A stretch of DNA of 64,000 bases from Mucilaginibacter geliditolerans (GTDB lineage Bacteria > Bacteroidota > Bacteroidia > Sphingobacteriales > Sphingobacteriaceae): positions 806,001 through 870,000 of the forward strand of contig NZ_JACHBY010000003.1 in NCBI RefSeq assembly GCF_014200495.1, given 5' to 3'. Under the pieces are notes generated by a model. The model was given only the letters and a program-made list of their open reading frames with translations, searched no databases and was not told the DNA's origin. Numbering within the stretch: the first letter of the stretch is position 1; each line of letters starts with the position of its first letter. Below, piece by piece: positions 43,498 through 53,400 of the stretch. The translations under genes were made by a program, and so were the position numbers.

Positions 43498-43664
43498 GCT
43501 CCGTTAGGAGCAAAATGTTGGTAGCATAGAATTTACCATTTATTCGCGCCGTAGGTGCGTAACCAATCGCCATTATCAATTCCCTGAAAAGCGCAGAGTT
43601 ATGTACCTACGGCACATACTATTTTAATCATTATTTTTCTACCAACATTTAACCCCGATGGGGT
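43498..43664. repeat. Nested palindromic element
   Basis: Outer small hairpins GCTCC-gtta-GGAGC (43498-43511) and ACCCC..GGGGT (43652-43664) flank arms AAATGTTGGTAG (43513-43524) / CTACCAACATTT (43639-43650) and inner arms GCCGTAGGT (43548) / ACCTACGGC (43605). The symmetrical order points to a folded RNA or a MITE-like unit rather than chance. Confidence 0.6.
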
Positions 43665-43751
43665 TATTCTTCTGTAACACAATTGATTTATAATAATTTA
43701 CTTGCAATATTAAATATTTATCATTTACTTTGAATTTCAAAGTACTTTATA

Positions 43752-44453
43752 ATGAAAGATAAAGACATATTAGATGAGATCAGTTCCATCAAAAATATTA
43801 TGGAGCGTTCCACCCGGTTCATATCTCTGAGTGGGCTATCAGGGGTAATGGCTGGTATTTATGCATTAGTTGGAGCTGGGTTGGCGTATAACAATCTTAA
43901 ACCTTTTTATGAAATAACTCATAATCCCAAAACAGGTTTTGTTTATGGTGAATCATCTACTTTGTCGAATATAAAGGGATTATTTTACGGTTCTACAAAT
44001 ACAGGTTACCTTGAAGCTATAGCTATTCAATTGCTTCTTATTGCAATAATTGTCCTCATCCTTTCAATTGGTACAGGTATTTTATTAACCATCCGCAAAG
44101 CCCACCGCAAAAGCCAATCCGTTTGGAACCAAAGCAGCAGGGCATTCTTAAAGAAAGGATTATTACCCCTACTAACCGGAGGCTGTTTTATTTTGATATT
44201 GCTGGTGCATCAATATTATGGTATAATTGCGCCTGCCTGTCTGATTTTTTATGGATTGGCACTGGTAGCCGCAAGTCAATATACCTATGGTGATGTAAAA
44301 TGGCTGGGCTTATCAGAGATAGGTTTAGGGCTTTTAGCTATGCTGTTCCCTTTATACGGCTTGCTGTTTTGGGCATTTGGTTTTGGCGTGCTGCACATTT
44401 TGTACGGCACCATTATGTACTTTAAATACGACCGTGAAAATAGCGCTCACTAA
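43752..44453 (+). CDS. Hypothetical multi-span membrane protein
   Basis: 233 residues. A short cytoplasmic start with a helical DEISSIKNIMERST segment, then about six transmembrane helices (roughly 22-45, 88-110, 133-151, 155-172, 186-203, 206-225). No named family, though such proteins often precede a small winged-helix regulator in Bacteroidota; here the regulator gene overlaps the end by 20 bp, a strong sign of a functional pair in which the membrane protein could sense a signal. Confidence 0.65.
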   Translation: MKDKDILDEISSIKNIMERSTRFISLSGLSGVMAGIYALVGAGLAYNNLKPFYEITHNPKTGFVYGESSTLSNIKGLFYGSTNTGYLEAIAIQLLLIAIIVLILSIGTGILLTIRKAHRKSQSVWNQSSRAFLKKGLLPLLTGGCFILILLVHQYYGIIAPACLIFYGLALVAASQYTYGDVKWLGLSEIGLGLLAMLFPLYGLLFWAFGFGVLHILYGTIMYFKYDRENSAH

Positions 44454-44736
44454 TTTTGATAAAGCCTTTGAGAACCGCATACGCCTGCAAATTATGAGCG
44501 TACTGGTTGCCAATGAGAGTTACGATTTCAACTCCCTAAAGGAACTGCTTGCCGTAACCGATGGTAACCTGGCATCGCATTTAAAGGCTTTGGAAAAAGA
44601 GGAATATATCAGCGTTATCAAATCATTTTTGGGCCGCAAACCTAATACACGTTACCAGGCATCCGCCAAAGGCATCGCTGCATTTAAAAAACACTTAGAG
44701 GCCCTGGAAAATTTAATAAAACAGCAAAAGGGCTAA
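44434..44736 (+). CDS. Winged-helix DNA-binding regulator
   Basis: 100 residues from GTG 44434 (MKIALTNFDKAFENRIRLQI); an upstream in-frame ATG would add an unlikely Cys-rich leader. A single winged-helix domain: ENRIRLQIMSVL (helix 1), FNSLKELLAVTDGNLASHLKALEKEEYI (helix-turn-helix with NLASHLKAL recognition helix), and a basic wing (SFLGRKPNTRYQAS). Of the ArsR/PadR-like 'HTH_34' type. Likely represses its own operon. Confidence 0.85.
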   Translation: MKIALTNFDKAFENRIRLQIMSVLVANESYDFNSLKELLAVTDGNLASHLKALEKEEYISVIKSFLGRKPNTRYQASAKGIAAFKKHLEALENLIKQQKG

Positions 44737-44800
44737 TATTTTTTTGACTACATGCTTTGTAATACAAAGTACTTTTAAAAAATCTTTATCAAACTAAAAT

Positions 44801-45532
44801 ATGCAAACAAGCAAAAACTGGATAGAGCATTTCAAGGCAAATGCGCTCCAAAAAAGAGTGAACTGGGATTTAAATCCGCGTATAACCAGGAAAGAAATAA
44901 GAACCATACTACCCTCCTTACAGGCATGGCAACTGGGCGAAACATCGGAAGGCAAAAACCTGATCATGGCTTCAACCCGTTATGCGGAGCGCATCGGCGA
45001 CCCGGATTATGTAACTGCCGTTAAACTTTTCATTAAGGAGGAGCAAAAGCATGGCAACAATCTCGGCCATTACCTGGATAGCATCAATATGCCAAGAATA
45101 AAAAAGAACTGGGGCGATTCCATGTTCCGCAGGGTGCGATATATGAATACGAGCATGGAAACATGGACACTGGCCGTAATTGTAGTAGAAAGCACCGCCC
45201 AGATATTTTATCAGGCTTTAAAAGATGCCACCGGATGCGAGCTGCTGAAACAAATATGCACCGATATACTCATAGACGAAGCCTATCATATCACCTTTCA
45301 AACGGAAAGATTGGTCATCATATTCGATAGTAAAACCATCGGCGAGAAAAATTTTAGGCGGTATTTTTATAAAGCGTTCTGGCATTTCACTTCCACATTG
45401 GTATGGTTTGCGCACCGCAAATTGTTTAAAGCTGGTGGTAATACATTTAGTGGTTATATGCGAAAAATGGATCGCAAATATTTAAAAACACTTAACCGCA
45501 TTACCTCTGAAGCGGCAGTGCAAATGGCTTAA
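44801..45532 (+). CDS. Ferritin-like putative di-iron protein
   Basis: 243 residues, soluble. No family name recalled, but the spacing of metal ligands is that of the ferritin-like four-helix bundle: Glu50, then Glu81-x-x-His84 (EEQKH), Glu130 (VVESTAQ) and Glu160-x-x-His163 (DEAYH). This suggests a carboxylate-bridged di-iron centre and an oxidase, oxygenase or iron-storage role. It sits in a run with the winged-helix regulator upstream (64 bp) and DUF2809 and MpaB-like genes downstream, so possibly a small oxidative pathway. Function inferred only. Confidence 0.65.
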   Translation: MQTSKNWIEHFKANALQKRVNWDLNPRITRKEIRTILPSLQAWQLGETSEGKNLIMASTRYAERIGDPDYVTAVKLFIKEEQKHGNNLGHYLDSINMPRIKKNWGDSMFRRVRYMNTSMETWTLAVIVVESTAQIFYQALKDATGCELLKQICTDILIDEAYHITFQTERLVIIFDSKTIGEKNFRRYFYKAFWHFTSTLVWFAHRKLFKAGGNTFSGYMRKMDRKYLKTLNRITSEAAVQMA

Positions 45533-45559
45533 GGATAATTAAAAATTAAACACAAAACC

Positions 45560-45928
45560 ATGTTAAGCTTCAACTCCAAATATTTCTATTTAGCCCTGCT
45601 GCTATTAATTACCGAGATCATCATCGCCACATGGGCACACGACGCGTTTATCCGGCCCTATGGAGGGGATTTTCTGGTAGTGATACTAATCTATTGCCTG
45701 GTTAAAAGCTTTATGGATAGCCCTGTTTCACCTACTATCCTGGGTGTATTAGTGTTTGCTTATGCGGTGGAGATCTCCCAGTATTTTCATTTGGTAAACC
45801 TGCTTGGGCTGGGAAATTCAAAACTTGCCCGTATTATAATGGGGACATCCTTTTCATGGACGGATATGCTGATGTACTCACTTGGTATGCTTTTGGTTTT
45901 AATAATTGAGCTATGCAGAAAGAGATAA
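45560..45928 (+). CDS. DUF2809 family membrane protein
   Basis: 122 residues with four hydrophobic helices (about 8-26, 38-53, 58-75, 100-117). DUF2809 pattern: FIRPYGGDFLVVILIYCLVKSF, AYAVEISQYF and GTSFSWTDMLMYSLG. Function of the family is unknown. Its 3' end overlaps the next gene by 16 bp, so the two are cotranslated. Confidence 0.85.
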   Translation: MLSFNSKYFYLALLLLITEIIIATWAHDAFIRPYGGDFLVVILIYCLVKSFMDSPVSPTILGVLVFAYAVEISQYFHLVNLLGLGNSKLARIIMGTSFSWTDMLMYSLGMLLVLIIELCRKR

Positions 45929-46686
45929 AATATTTTGTGAGTGAAGATTCGATAGTGCGCGAGATATGGGGCCGTGCCGATAGTATCCTTTTCATTTTTG
46001 CAGGTGCCGCCGCCGAATTTGCGCTGAATAAGGCGGTCGACTGGCTATATTTTACCGGCCAATTACCTGCTGATCCGCTCGCAAGGTTGTTCTCTACTGT
46101 AGGTTATGCAAGGCAAATTATCTTTTCTGAGTTAGACGAGGCAAATCGCACCATCGACCAGATAACTGCTATCCATAAAGGCGTAGAAGAAAACCGTGGC
46201 GCTCAAATCCCCGACTGGGCCTACCGCGATGTATTGTTTATGCTGATCTATTATTCTGTTCGTTCCTATGAAGTATTGTACCGGGAACTCACTTACAACG
46301 AAAAGGAAGAGGTATTCAACACTTTTTACCGCGTTGGTAAAAGAATGGGCTTGCAGGAATTACCTGTAGATTATACCGATTGGGTGCTCATCCGCAATCA
46401 GCATTTGCAAAAAGATACCGTACAGAGTCATTTTACAACCGACCTGTATAAACAATACAGAAAGCACCTGGGCCCTGTACGGTATCAGCTATTAAAAGAG
46501 GTTCAGTTAATGATAGTTCCTGAAAGGGTGCGCGCCCTGCTTTCGCTTGGCAACGCACTCCTGCTATTTCCTGTATTGTGGCTATATAAGTTAACCCGGC
46601 TGGCTAAAGCCGACGAATATTTAATAGCCGCTGTTTTACCCGATGTTTACAAAAAGCAGGTGAGCTCTTTAACCATTAAACGTTAA
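45913..46686 (+). CDS. MpaB-like (DUF2236) oxygenase family protein
   Basis: 257 residues. DUF2236/MpaB-type helical protein: IVREIWGRADSILFIFAGAAAEF at the N-terminus, DPLARLFSTVGYARQIIF, AIHKGV, and RVGKRMGLQELPVDYTDW. Family members include the rubber oxygenase RoxB/LcpK-like haem b proteins and mycophenolic-acid MpaB; the haem His candidate here is His in AIHKG. Substrate unknown. One membrane-associating hydrophobic stretch near the C-terminus (LLFPVLWLY). Ends the five-gene run that starts with the membrane protein at 43752. Confidence 0.75.
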   Translation: MQKEIKYFVSEDSIVREIWGRADSILFIFAGAAAEFALNKAVDWLYFTGQLPADPLARLFSTVGYARQIIFSELDEANRTIDQITAIHKGVEENRGAQIPDWAYRDVLFMLIYYSVRSYEVLYRELTYNEKEEVFNTFYRVGKRMGLQELPVDYTDWVLIRNQHLQKDTVQSHFTTDLYKQYRKHLGPVRYQLLKEVQLMIVPERVRALLSLGNALLLFPVLWLYKLTRLAKADEYLIAAVLPDVYKKQVSSLTIKR

Positions 46687-47033
46687 CTAATATCGTTTGA
46701 AGCGTTAACGTAATACTCCGGTTTTATGGCAATTTCCGTTAGTTGTTGCTGGTGCTTTAGTAAAAGGCCTTTCCACCAAAAACAATACCCGCGAGGAAAA
46801 ACAACCTCGCCAATATGTTCTTTCCTTGAAAGATCTTCCAGCGCCAATAGTTTATACATCACTTTGCGGGAGTGGTCAACAACCACATGCGATTTTTTTG
46901 AATAACCCAGCATCTGGTTTATTTCCCTGTTTGATTTTCCCGATAATATAAATTCAAAGATCTCGATATGATGAGTTGATAGCCCCCGCGACTTTAACAA
47001 CGGCCTGTTCATTGATATAACTTCCTGTTTCAT
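46683..47033 (-). CDS. LuxR/GerE-type helix-turn-helix protein
   Basis: 116 residues. LSTHHIEIFEFILSGKSNREI and NQMLGYSKKSHVVVDHSRKVMYKLL correspond to the four helices of a GerE-type HTH with a slightly long turn. No receiver or other sensory domain; the C-terminal 50 residues are unassigned. Last gene of the adhesin / PorP / OmpA operon (31 bp after the small membrane protein), so it may feed back on that operon. Overlaps the convergent MpaB-like gene by 4 bp. Confidence 0.65.
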   Translation of the reverse strand: MKQEVISMNRPLLKSRGLSTHHIEIFEFILSGKSNREINQMLGYSKKSHVVVDHSRKVMYKLLALEDLSRKEHIGEVVFPRGYCFWWKGLLLKHQQQLTEIAIKPEYYVNASNDIS

Positions 47034-47064
47034 GCTGCACTCGTTTTATCTGTCTGTGTAAAAA

Positions 47065-47292
47065 TTAAATATGTATTAGGTTGGTCATGCTTATTAAAAT
47101 ACAAATAGCTACAATGCTTATGGTTATGTTAACCGTACCGATCAGCACCCGGTCAACCTGCTGATCCTGCAACCGGTAACCGATCCGTTGTGTGAGGTTA
47201 AACAGTATAAAAACACCATACACCCCCAAACCAATAGCTATTAAGAAAATGACGACAAACATCATTCCCTGTGAATTATTAAAATAGCCCAT
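47065..47292 (-). CDS. Small two-helix membrane protein
   Basis: 75 residues with two transmembrane helices (about 10-31 and 50-70) separated by a polar loop (NLTQRIGYRLQDQQVDR). No family recognised. Located between the PorE-like and HTH genes with short gaps, therefore likely an accessory part of the secretion/adhesion operon. Confidence 0.55.
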   Translation of the reverse strand: MGYFNNSQGMMFVVIFLIAIGLGVYGVFILFNLTQRIGYRLQDQQVDRVLIGTVNITISIVAICILISMTNLIHI

Positions 47293-47325
47293 AAATTTCT
47301 CCCTTGTTATGATCCTTATTATTGT

Positions 47326-49284
47326 TTATTCTGCTTTTAACACTGTAAATTCTGTTCTCCTGTTTAGCTGGCGCCCTTCAGGATTGTCCTTGCCATCAGG
47401 CAGCGAGTTAGGCGCAATCGGCCTGGTTTTGCCATATCCTTTGGCAAATATCCGGGTGTCGCTCACACCTTTTGATATCATATAATCAACGCATGCCTGC
47501 GCCCTGGCCTGTGAAAGCTTCATGTTATAGGCATCGCTGCCGATGGAGTCGGTATGCGCGCTCAACTCGATCTTTATCTTAGGGTTGTCTATCATTATTT
47601 TAACTATACCATCCAATATCACCTTTGATTCAGGGCGAAGCGTCGCTTTGTTAAAATCATACAGGACATTCTTTATCACAATAGGTTTGTTTATTATAAA
47701 AGCCTGCAGGCATATATCCGGACTGAGCAGTGTATCGTTCCTCATCTCGCCCTGGCTTGGTACCGGCAGCGATTTGGTGAAATAACCTTTCTTCTTCAGT
47801 ATTAAATTATAGGGGCGCTTAGTGGTTACATTAAAGGTGTATTTTGCATCATTGCCTACCACTTCTTGCTTTATTGTATCTTTAGATAGCGAATCAACAA
47901 AGCTTACTTTAACACCTGCTAGTGGTGTATGCGTATCGCAATCAGTTACTATGCCTGTAAGCACATATTTTTTATCGAACACCTCAAACAGATCAAGGCA
48001 GCAATCTGATGCACGATCAGAGCTGAGATAGAACTTTTTACCGTCCTTATCATCTGGGAAATAATAGAGGTCATCCTTAGCGGAGTTCATGGGATACCCC
48101 ATATTTTTTGGTGTGGACCACTGCCCAACACTTTCATAACTTACAAAAAAGTCAAATCCACCTAAACCAACAAAGCCTTTCGAACTGTAAACAAGTTTTT
48201 TGTCGGATGAGTCATAATAAGGCGCCTGTTCATCAAGCGGTGTATTAATAGTGCTGCCTAAATTAACCGAGTTGCTTGGATTACCGCTTGCATCCAGGTC
48301 GCTAACCCATATATCATCCCCACCCTGTCCGCCGGGTTTATTTGATGCGAAGAAAAGGCGCTTTCCATCAGCGGTAACAAAAGGCTGCAATGAGTTAAAG
48401 CCCTCCACATTTACGTTGGTGTTGAGCTTTACAGGAGTGCCCCATTCGTTATTTGCCCGGGTACTTAAATAAATGCCGTGTATGATTTTGCTGCCTTCCT
48501 TATACCAGCGGGTAAGGTACATGCGTTTACCGGTTGGGTCGATGGATGGGGTGCCGTACTCTACTTCCTTCTTGTTATCACTATTATTAAAACTGATCAT
48601 TTCAGGGTTGCTGCTGCTATCCTTTACCGCATACACCCTGTTCAGGTGTTTTTTATCGTCTTTAATAATTCTTGATGAAGTGATCCACCGGCTGCCATTG
48701 TTAATGATGAGCGAATAATCCGAACCATCGGAATTAATGGTTCCCTTCATCTTCACTACATCAATTAATGCCGGATATTGATACTGCTCTTTAGCAAAGC
48801 GGCAATTGGCTAGTTCCTTATCAGCAATAGCTATGTAGTTGCCGGTGCCATTGTAGTCGGTTTTAAATTGTTCCAGCTGTTTTATGGCCTCATCAAAATG
48901 CTGATTGGCACGCAGGCATATACCATACCATAGTCTATCCAGCGGATATTTTGCCGCATTACCGCCGTCAATAACCTTAAAATACCAGCCCTCGGCCTCA
49001 AGGTAGTTTTCATACAGGCGATATGATTCTGCCAACTGATAACTGATGTATGCGCGATCAAAGCTTTTGGCGCTCTTAGGCGATTTTCCGTTCGAGCGGA
49101 AAGGCACTTCAGGTTGAGGAACCAGATTTAAGCCGCTGGCCACTTTTTTATAATAAAAGGCCGCTTCGTAATAATCCTTATTATTAAATGCTTTATCGGC
49201 CAATGCCTTATCGTTCTCATTAAACTGAGCAAAGGCAGTGGTGATAAAAAAGGATATGAAAATGGTAAATAATATTTTTTTCAT
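47326..49284 (-). CDS. PorE-like OmpA-family protein (TPR, PD40, CarboxypepD_reg, OmpA)
   Basis: 652 residues. Signal peptide 1-19; TPR-like helices about 20-170; PD40/WD40-like beta-propeller about 185-430 (SIDPTGKRMYLTRW, ADGKRLFFASNKPGGQGGDDIW, SDKKLVYSSKG); a carboxypeptidase-regulatory-like domain about 440-530 (TGIVTDCDTHTPLAGVKV); and a peptidoglycan-binding OmpA domain about 545-650 (LSAHTDSIGSDAYNMKLSQA, QLNRRTEFTVL). This domain order is that of PorE, a type IX secretion component that ties the outer-membrane complex to peptidoglycan. Encoded 66 bp after porP/sprF. Confidence 0.85.
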   Translation of the reverse strand: MKKILFTIFISFFITTAFAQFNENDKALADKAFNNKDYYEAAFYYKKVASGLNLVPQPEVPFRSNGKSPKSAKSFDRAYISYQLAESYRLYENYLEAEGWYFKVIDGGNAAKYPLDRLWYGICLRANQHFDEAIKQLEQFKTDYNGTGNYIAIADKELANCRFAKEQYQYPALIDVVKMKGTINSDGSDYSLIINNGSRWITSSRIIKDDKKHLNRVYAVKDSSSNPEMISFNNSDNKKEVEYGTPSIDPTGKRMYLTRWYKEGSKIIHGIYLSTRANNEWGTPVKLNTNVNVEGFNSLQPFVTADGKRLFFASNKPGGQGGDDIWVSDLDASGNPSNSVNLGSTINTPLDEQAPYYDSSDKKLVYSSKGFVGLGGFDFFVSYESVGQWSTPKNMGYPMNSAKDDLYYFPDDKDGKKFYLSSDRASDCCLDLFEVFDKKYVLTGIVTDCDTHTPLAGVKVSFVDSLSKDTIKQEVVGNDAKYTFNVTTKRPYNLILKKKGYFTKSLPVPSQGEMRNDTLLSPDICLQAFIINKPIVIKNVLYDFNKATLRPESKVILDGIVKIMIDNPKIKIELSAHTDSIGSDAYNMKLSQARAQACVDYMISKGVSDTRIFAKGYGKTRPIAPNSLPDGKDNPEGRQLNRRTEFTVLKAE

Positions 49285-49350
49285 GGGTGCGAAGGTTAGT
49301 GCGTTAACAGGTAAGGCTTGTTGTACTGCATATGGTTGATTTTATATGAT

Positions 49351-50349
49351 CTAAAGCCTTGGACAAATCGGTTCAGGTCCCTGAATGCGTTTATGGAACA
49401 CATAACTTATTGATAATTCAAACCCGCCCTGCCCGCTGGTAGCCGAACTTAATTGTGATGTATTAAAATCATAGCTTGCACCTACAATGTAGTTGTCGAA
49501 ATGATAGCCCACATTGGCAATTGCCGCATCATTAAAGCGGTACATTACCCCCATTATCAACCCGTTATCGCTCGGTAATTTAATTTCAGAGTAGAGGCCC
49601 AGATCCTTTTCCTGTGCTGCCTGCTGTTTTATGTATATCGCATGCGGTATAAGGTCGAGATCCTCATTTATAGTAAGGCGTATACCACCATGTACAGTGT
49701 AACGCATGGGCAGCTTACTATTGATCCCCTCAACTGCAAAAGGATCTTTTGGCTGGGTGAGGTGGCCTACGCTGACCCCCAGAAATGGATTGGCCACATC
49801 TGTAGGGTTACCATCATAATAAAATATACCTGCGCCTGCATCAAAAATTGTGGCATTAGTGCTCGAGAAGTTTTCAAAATTGGGCAGGTTAGGGTCAAAG
49901 CCACTGCCTGGGTTAAATTGATCGCCCAGTTGTAATTTACTGGCATCAAAACTCCTATTTATTAAACCTGCCTGTACGCCAAAGTGCAATTGCTGGTTAC
50001 CATCATCAGATATTGCTATGCCATACCCAAAAGTACCATAAGCTGCCAGGTAATTATACCCCACGCTACCGGCAGACTGGTCAAGTATATTTATACCCAG
50101 TCCCACTTTATCCGTTGGGCGAAAATCAGCAGATATAGCTGCTGTTTGATATGAATTGGGTATAGTGGCGTATTGATCCTTAAAGTTGGCATTTACACGT
50201 GCCTCACCGTTCATCACACCGGTTAAAGCCGGGTTTAACCACAGCGGATACGCATAATATTGCGAGAAATGCGGATCTATCTGTGCTTTTAGCTGGCCAA
50301 CCATTATTAGCTGTAAAAGTGCCGCCATTGTTATTATTATTTTTTTCAT
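49351..50349 (-). CDS. PorP/SprF family type IX secretion membrane protein
   Basis: 332 residues. Signal peptide about 1-22 (ending LKAQ). The mature start IDPHFSQYYAYPLWLNPALTGV is the PorP/SprF signature; then outer-membrane strands (GLGINILDQSAGSVGYNYLAAYG, FGVQAGL, GGIRLTINEDLDLIP). PorP/SprF proteins hold and export type-B (CHU_C) substrates; the gene lies 72 bp after such a substrate gene, a typical SprB-SprF pairing. The end departs from the usual Phe terminus (QGPEPICPRL), a short extra tail. Confidence 0.88.
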   Translation of the reverse strand: MKKIIITMAALLQLIMVGQLKAQIDPHFSQYYAYPLWLNPALTGVMNGEARVNANFKDQYATIPNSYQTAAISADFRPTDKVGLGINILDQSAGSVGYNYLAAYGTFGYGIAISDDGNQQLHFGVQAGLINRSFDASKLQLGDQFNPGSGFDPNLPNFENFSSTNATIFDAGAGIFYYDGNPTDVANPFLGVSVGHLTQPKDPFAVEGINSKLPMRYTVHGGIRLTINEDLDLIPHAIYIKQQAAQEKDLGLYSEIKLPSDNGLIMGVMYRFNDAAIANVGYHFDNYIVGASYDFNTSQLSSATSGQGGFELSISYVFHKRIQGPEPICPRL

Positions 50350-50421
50350 AGTAGTATGTTCTTGTTGGTAAATGCAATCATTTAAGGTTTCTTATCAATT
50401 TCCGGGAACTGCGATGATTTA

Positions 50422-53400
50422 TCATCGCAGTAGCGTAATTGTCCCTTTCTTTTTAATCTGCTGACCGTCATTCATCACTGCTTCCAGGTAATACACATAT
50501 ACACCAACCGGTTGCTTGGTACCTTTATAGGTGCCGTCCCATCCGTTCGATTGGTTTAATGTTGAGTAAATCATTTCGCCCCATTGATCGTACACATAAA
50601 ATTTTATGCTCTTTATCGCGGTGCCGTACACATATTCTATATCATTTTTTCCATCACCGTTAGGGGTAAATGCATTCGGTACAAATATTCCGTTGCCATT
50701 AGGGTTAGTTGTTGTACCGGTTATAGCGGCCGAGTTATCACTCAACTGGCATTGCGAGCCACCAACTGCACGAACCACAATGGTTATGCTCTGCGCTGGC
50801 TGAAGACCTGCTATTGTATGTGTTAAGCCAGCGGTGCCCGAGCTTGGATCGGTAAACGTAACACCGTTATCAATACTAACCTGGTATGCTACCGCGCCGG
50901 TTACAGCACCCCATGCAAAGGTTAAGCTTGATGGTGTTGACGCGCTTACAGTTACCACCGGTGCCGATAATTGCTGTAGTATGGTCACAGTTACCGAAGT
51001 ACGCGTTGCTGAAGCACAGCCGCTGGTGCCATTCATGGCCGCGGCGTAATAGGTTGTACTGGCAGTTAATGCCGGTGTTGTAAAGCTGGTGCCGGTGGCT
51101 ATGGCGGTACCGCCTGTTGCTGTGCTATACCAGGCTATCGTTGCACCCGGATCACTAACGGTTGCCGACAGTGTGGTAGGCGATCCAGGGCATATAGATG
51201 TTCCCTGGCTGCTTATTTGCGGTGCCGATGGCGCAGGCTGTACCGTAATATTTACCGCGGTACGTGTTGCTGATGGGCAGCCGGTGGCATTGGTTGCCTC
51301 GGCATAATAAGTGGTGTTGCTTGTTAATACCGGGGTCACAAAATCCTGGCTTGATGATAGCAATGTACCGCCTGTTGCGCTATTATACCAGTTATAAGTA
51401 AAGCCTGTTTGCGGGTTATCAATAGCCAGTGTTACTTGTGTGCCGCTGCAGGTGTTTTGAGCTGTACCACTTGTTATAAGTGGTGCGCCCGGTGCTGAAA
51501 CTGCTGTTACCTGTACACTTGCCAGCGATGCGCTGGTACATGTTCCGTTAACCGCTTCAACATAATAAGTGGCATTGGCTGTTACCGCACCAGTGGTGTA
51601 GCTCGGACCAGTAAACAGCAGGTTAGTGCGTGTAGCCGAATCATACCAGTTATAAGTTAAGGCACTTTGCGGGCTCGATATTGATAACGTAGCCGTACTG
51701 CCCATACAAGCTGATACATTGGCCGATGTTGGTACAGGTGCTGCCGGCGGCTGGGTGGTTGTTATCTGCACCGCTGTACGGGTTGTTGACGCGCAACCAC
51801 CTGTACTGCTTACTGCTTCAACATAGTAAGTAGTTGAAGCCGTTAAGGCCGGCGTAGTATAAACAGGCCCTGTAAATATTGCCGTACCACCTGTAGCTGC
51901 TGTATACCAGTTAAAGGTAACATTTGCTGTGGTGCTGGTAGCGGTTAAGGTTACCGAGCTGCCAGCGCAGGTTGTTGGTGATGATGAACCACCTTGTGCG
52001 GTAACAGTTGGCGCTGTTGGTAAAGCATTTATATTGATATCAACCTCGGCACGTGTGGCAGATGTACAGCCTGTACCGTTGGCAGCCTCAGCAAAATAAC
52101 TTGTATTTGCGGTAAGTGCAGGGGTGGTAAAGCTGGTGCCAGTGGCTACCGGTGTGCCGCCTGTGGCTGCTGTGTACCAGTTATAGGTTAAGCCTGCAAT
52201 CGGGTTTGATATAGTTAAAGTAACCGTTGAGCCTGTGCATGATTGTACAGTACTGCCATTGGCTATAGTAGGAGCCCCTGGTGCTGTAATAGCCGTTACC
52301 TGAACCTGTGCCAGTGACGGACTTGTACAAGTGCCATTCAACGCCTCAACATAATAAGTTGCATTGGCAGTTATGGCAGCAGTTGTATAGCTTGCCCCGA
52401 TAAACAACAGGTTGGTTTTCGCAGCCGAATCATACCAGTTATAGGTTATGCCTGTTTGCGGATTGGCTACTGCTAAAGTAGCTGTACTACCTATACAAGC
52501 CGATACTGTAGCTGATACCGGCACCGGTGTTGCCGGTGGTTGGGTAACGCTGATCTGCACCGCAGTTCGTGAAGCTGATGCGCAACCGCCTACTGTGCTC
52601 ACTGCATCCACATAATAAGTAGTTGCAGCGGTTATGGCCGGGGTGGTATAAACCGCACCGGTAAATATTGGTGTGCCACCTGTTGCTGCAGTATACCAGT
52701 TAAACGTAACATTAGCTGTGGTGCTTGTTGCGGTTAAGGTTACGCTGCTACCCGCGCAGGTTGTTGGTGTTGATGAGCCACCCTGTGCAGTAACCGTTGG
52801 CGGGGTTGGCAAGGCATTTATATTGATATCAACTTCGGTGCGTGATGGCGATGAGCAGGCTGAACTGTTAGCTGCTTCAACAAAGTAACTGGTATTGGCA
52901 GTAAGCGACGGTGTGGTAAAGCTGATGCCTGTTGCCAGGGCAGTGCCACCAGTTGCAGTCGAGAACCAGCTGTAAGTATAGCCCGCAGCCGGGTTAGATA
53001 TGGTTAAGGTGACCGTTGATCCTGTACATGATTGCACCGTGCCGCCATTAGCTACAACCGGGGCAACCGGCGCAGCTTGTATGGTTACCTGCGCTTGTGC
53101 CAGGTTATTACTACTGCAACCCGCACTGTTTGATGCCGATACATAGAAATCGGTAGCGGTAGTGATCGGACCGGTTACATAGGTAGCGCCTGTAAATAAC
53201 AGGTTGGTTTTAGTAGCTGAATCGTACCAGTTATAAGTTACACCTGCTTGTGGCGAGCTTATTTGTAAGGTTGCCGGATTGCCCGCGCAAACAGCCACGC
53301 TATTACTTACCAATACCGGATCGTTTGGCAAGGCATTTATGTTAATGGTTACCGCCGTGCGTGTTGATGGGTTACAATTACCTGCAGTAACGGCATCAAC

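Larger units (their letters stand above)
43189..43751. other. 563-bp repeat-rich intergenic region
   Basis: Holds a CCCCTC/GAGGGG hairpin (43206-43221), the second copy of the 109-bp repeat (43290-43397), a 14-bp hairpin (43447-43476) and a nested palindrome (43498-43664). No protein-coding gene seen. The last 70 bp should contain the promoter of the membrane protein / winged-helix operon. Confidence 0.65.

Noticed and set aside
43189..43751. Hairpin-rich spacer considered as tRNA cluster or riboswitch
   Set aside because: No tRNA T-loop or acceptor pairing and no known riboswitch core; repeats explain the structure.
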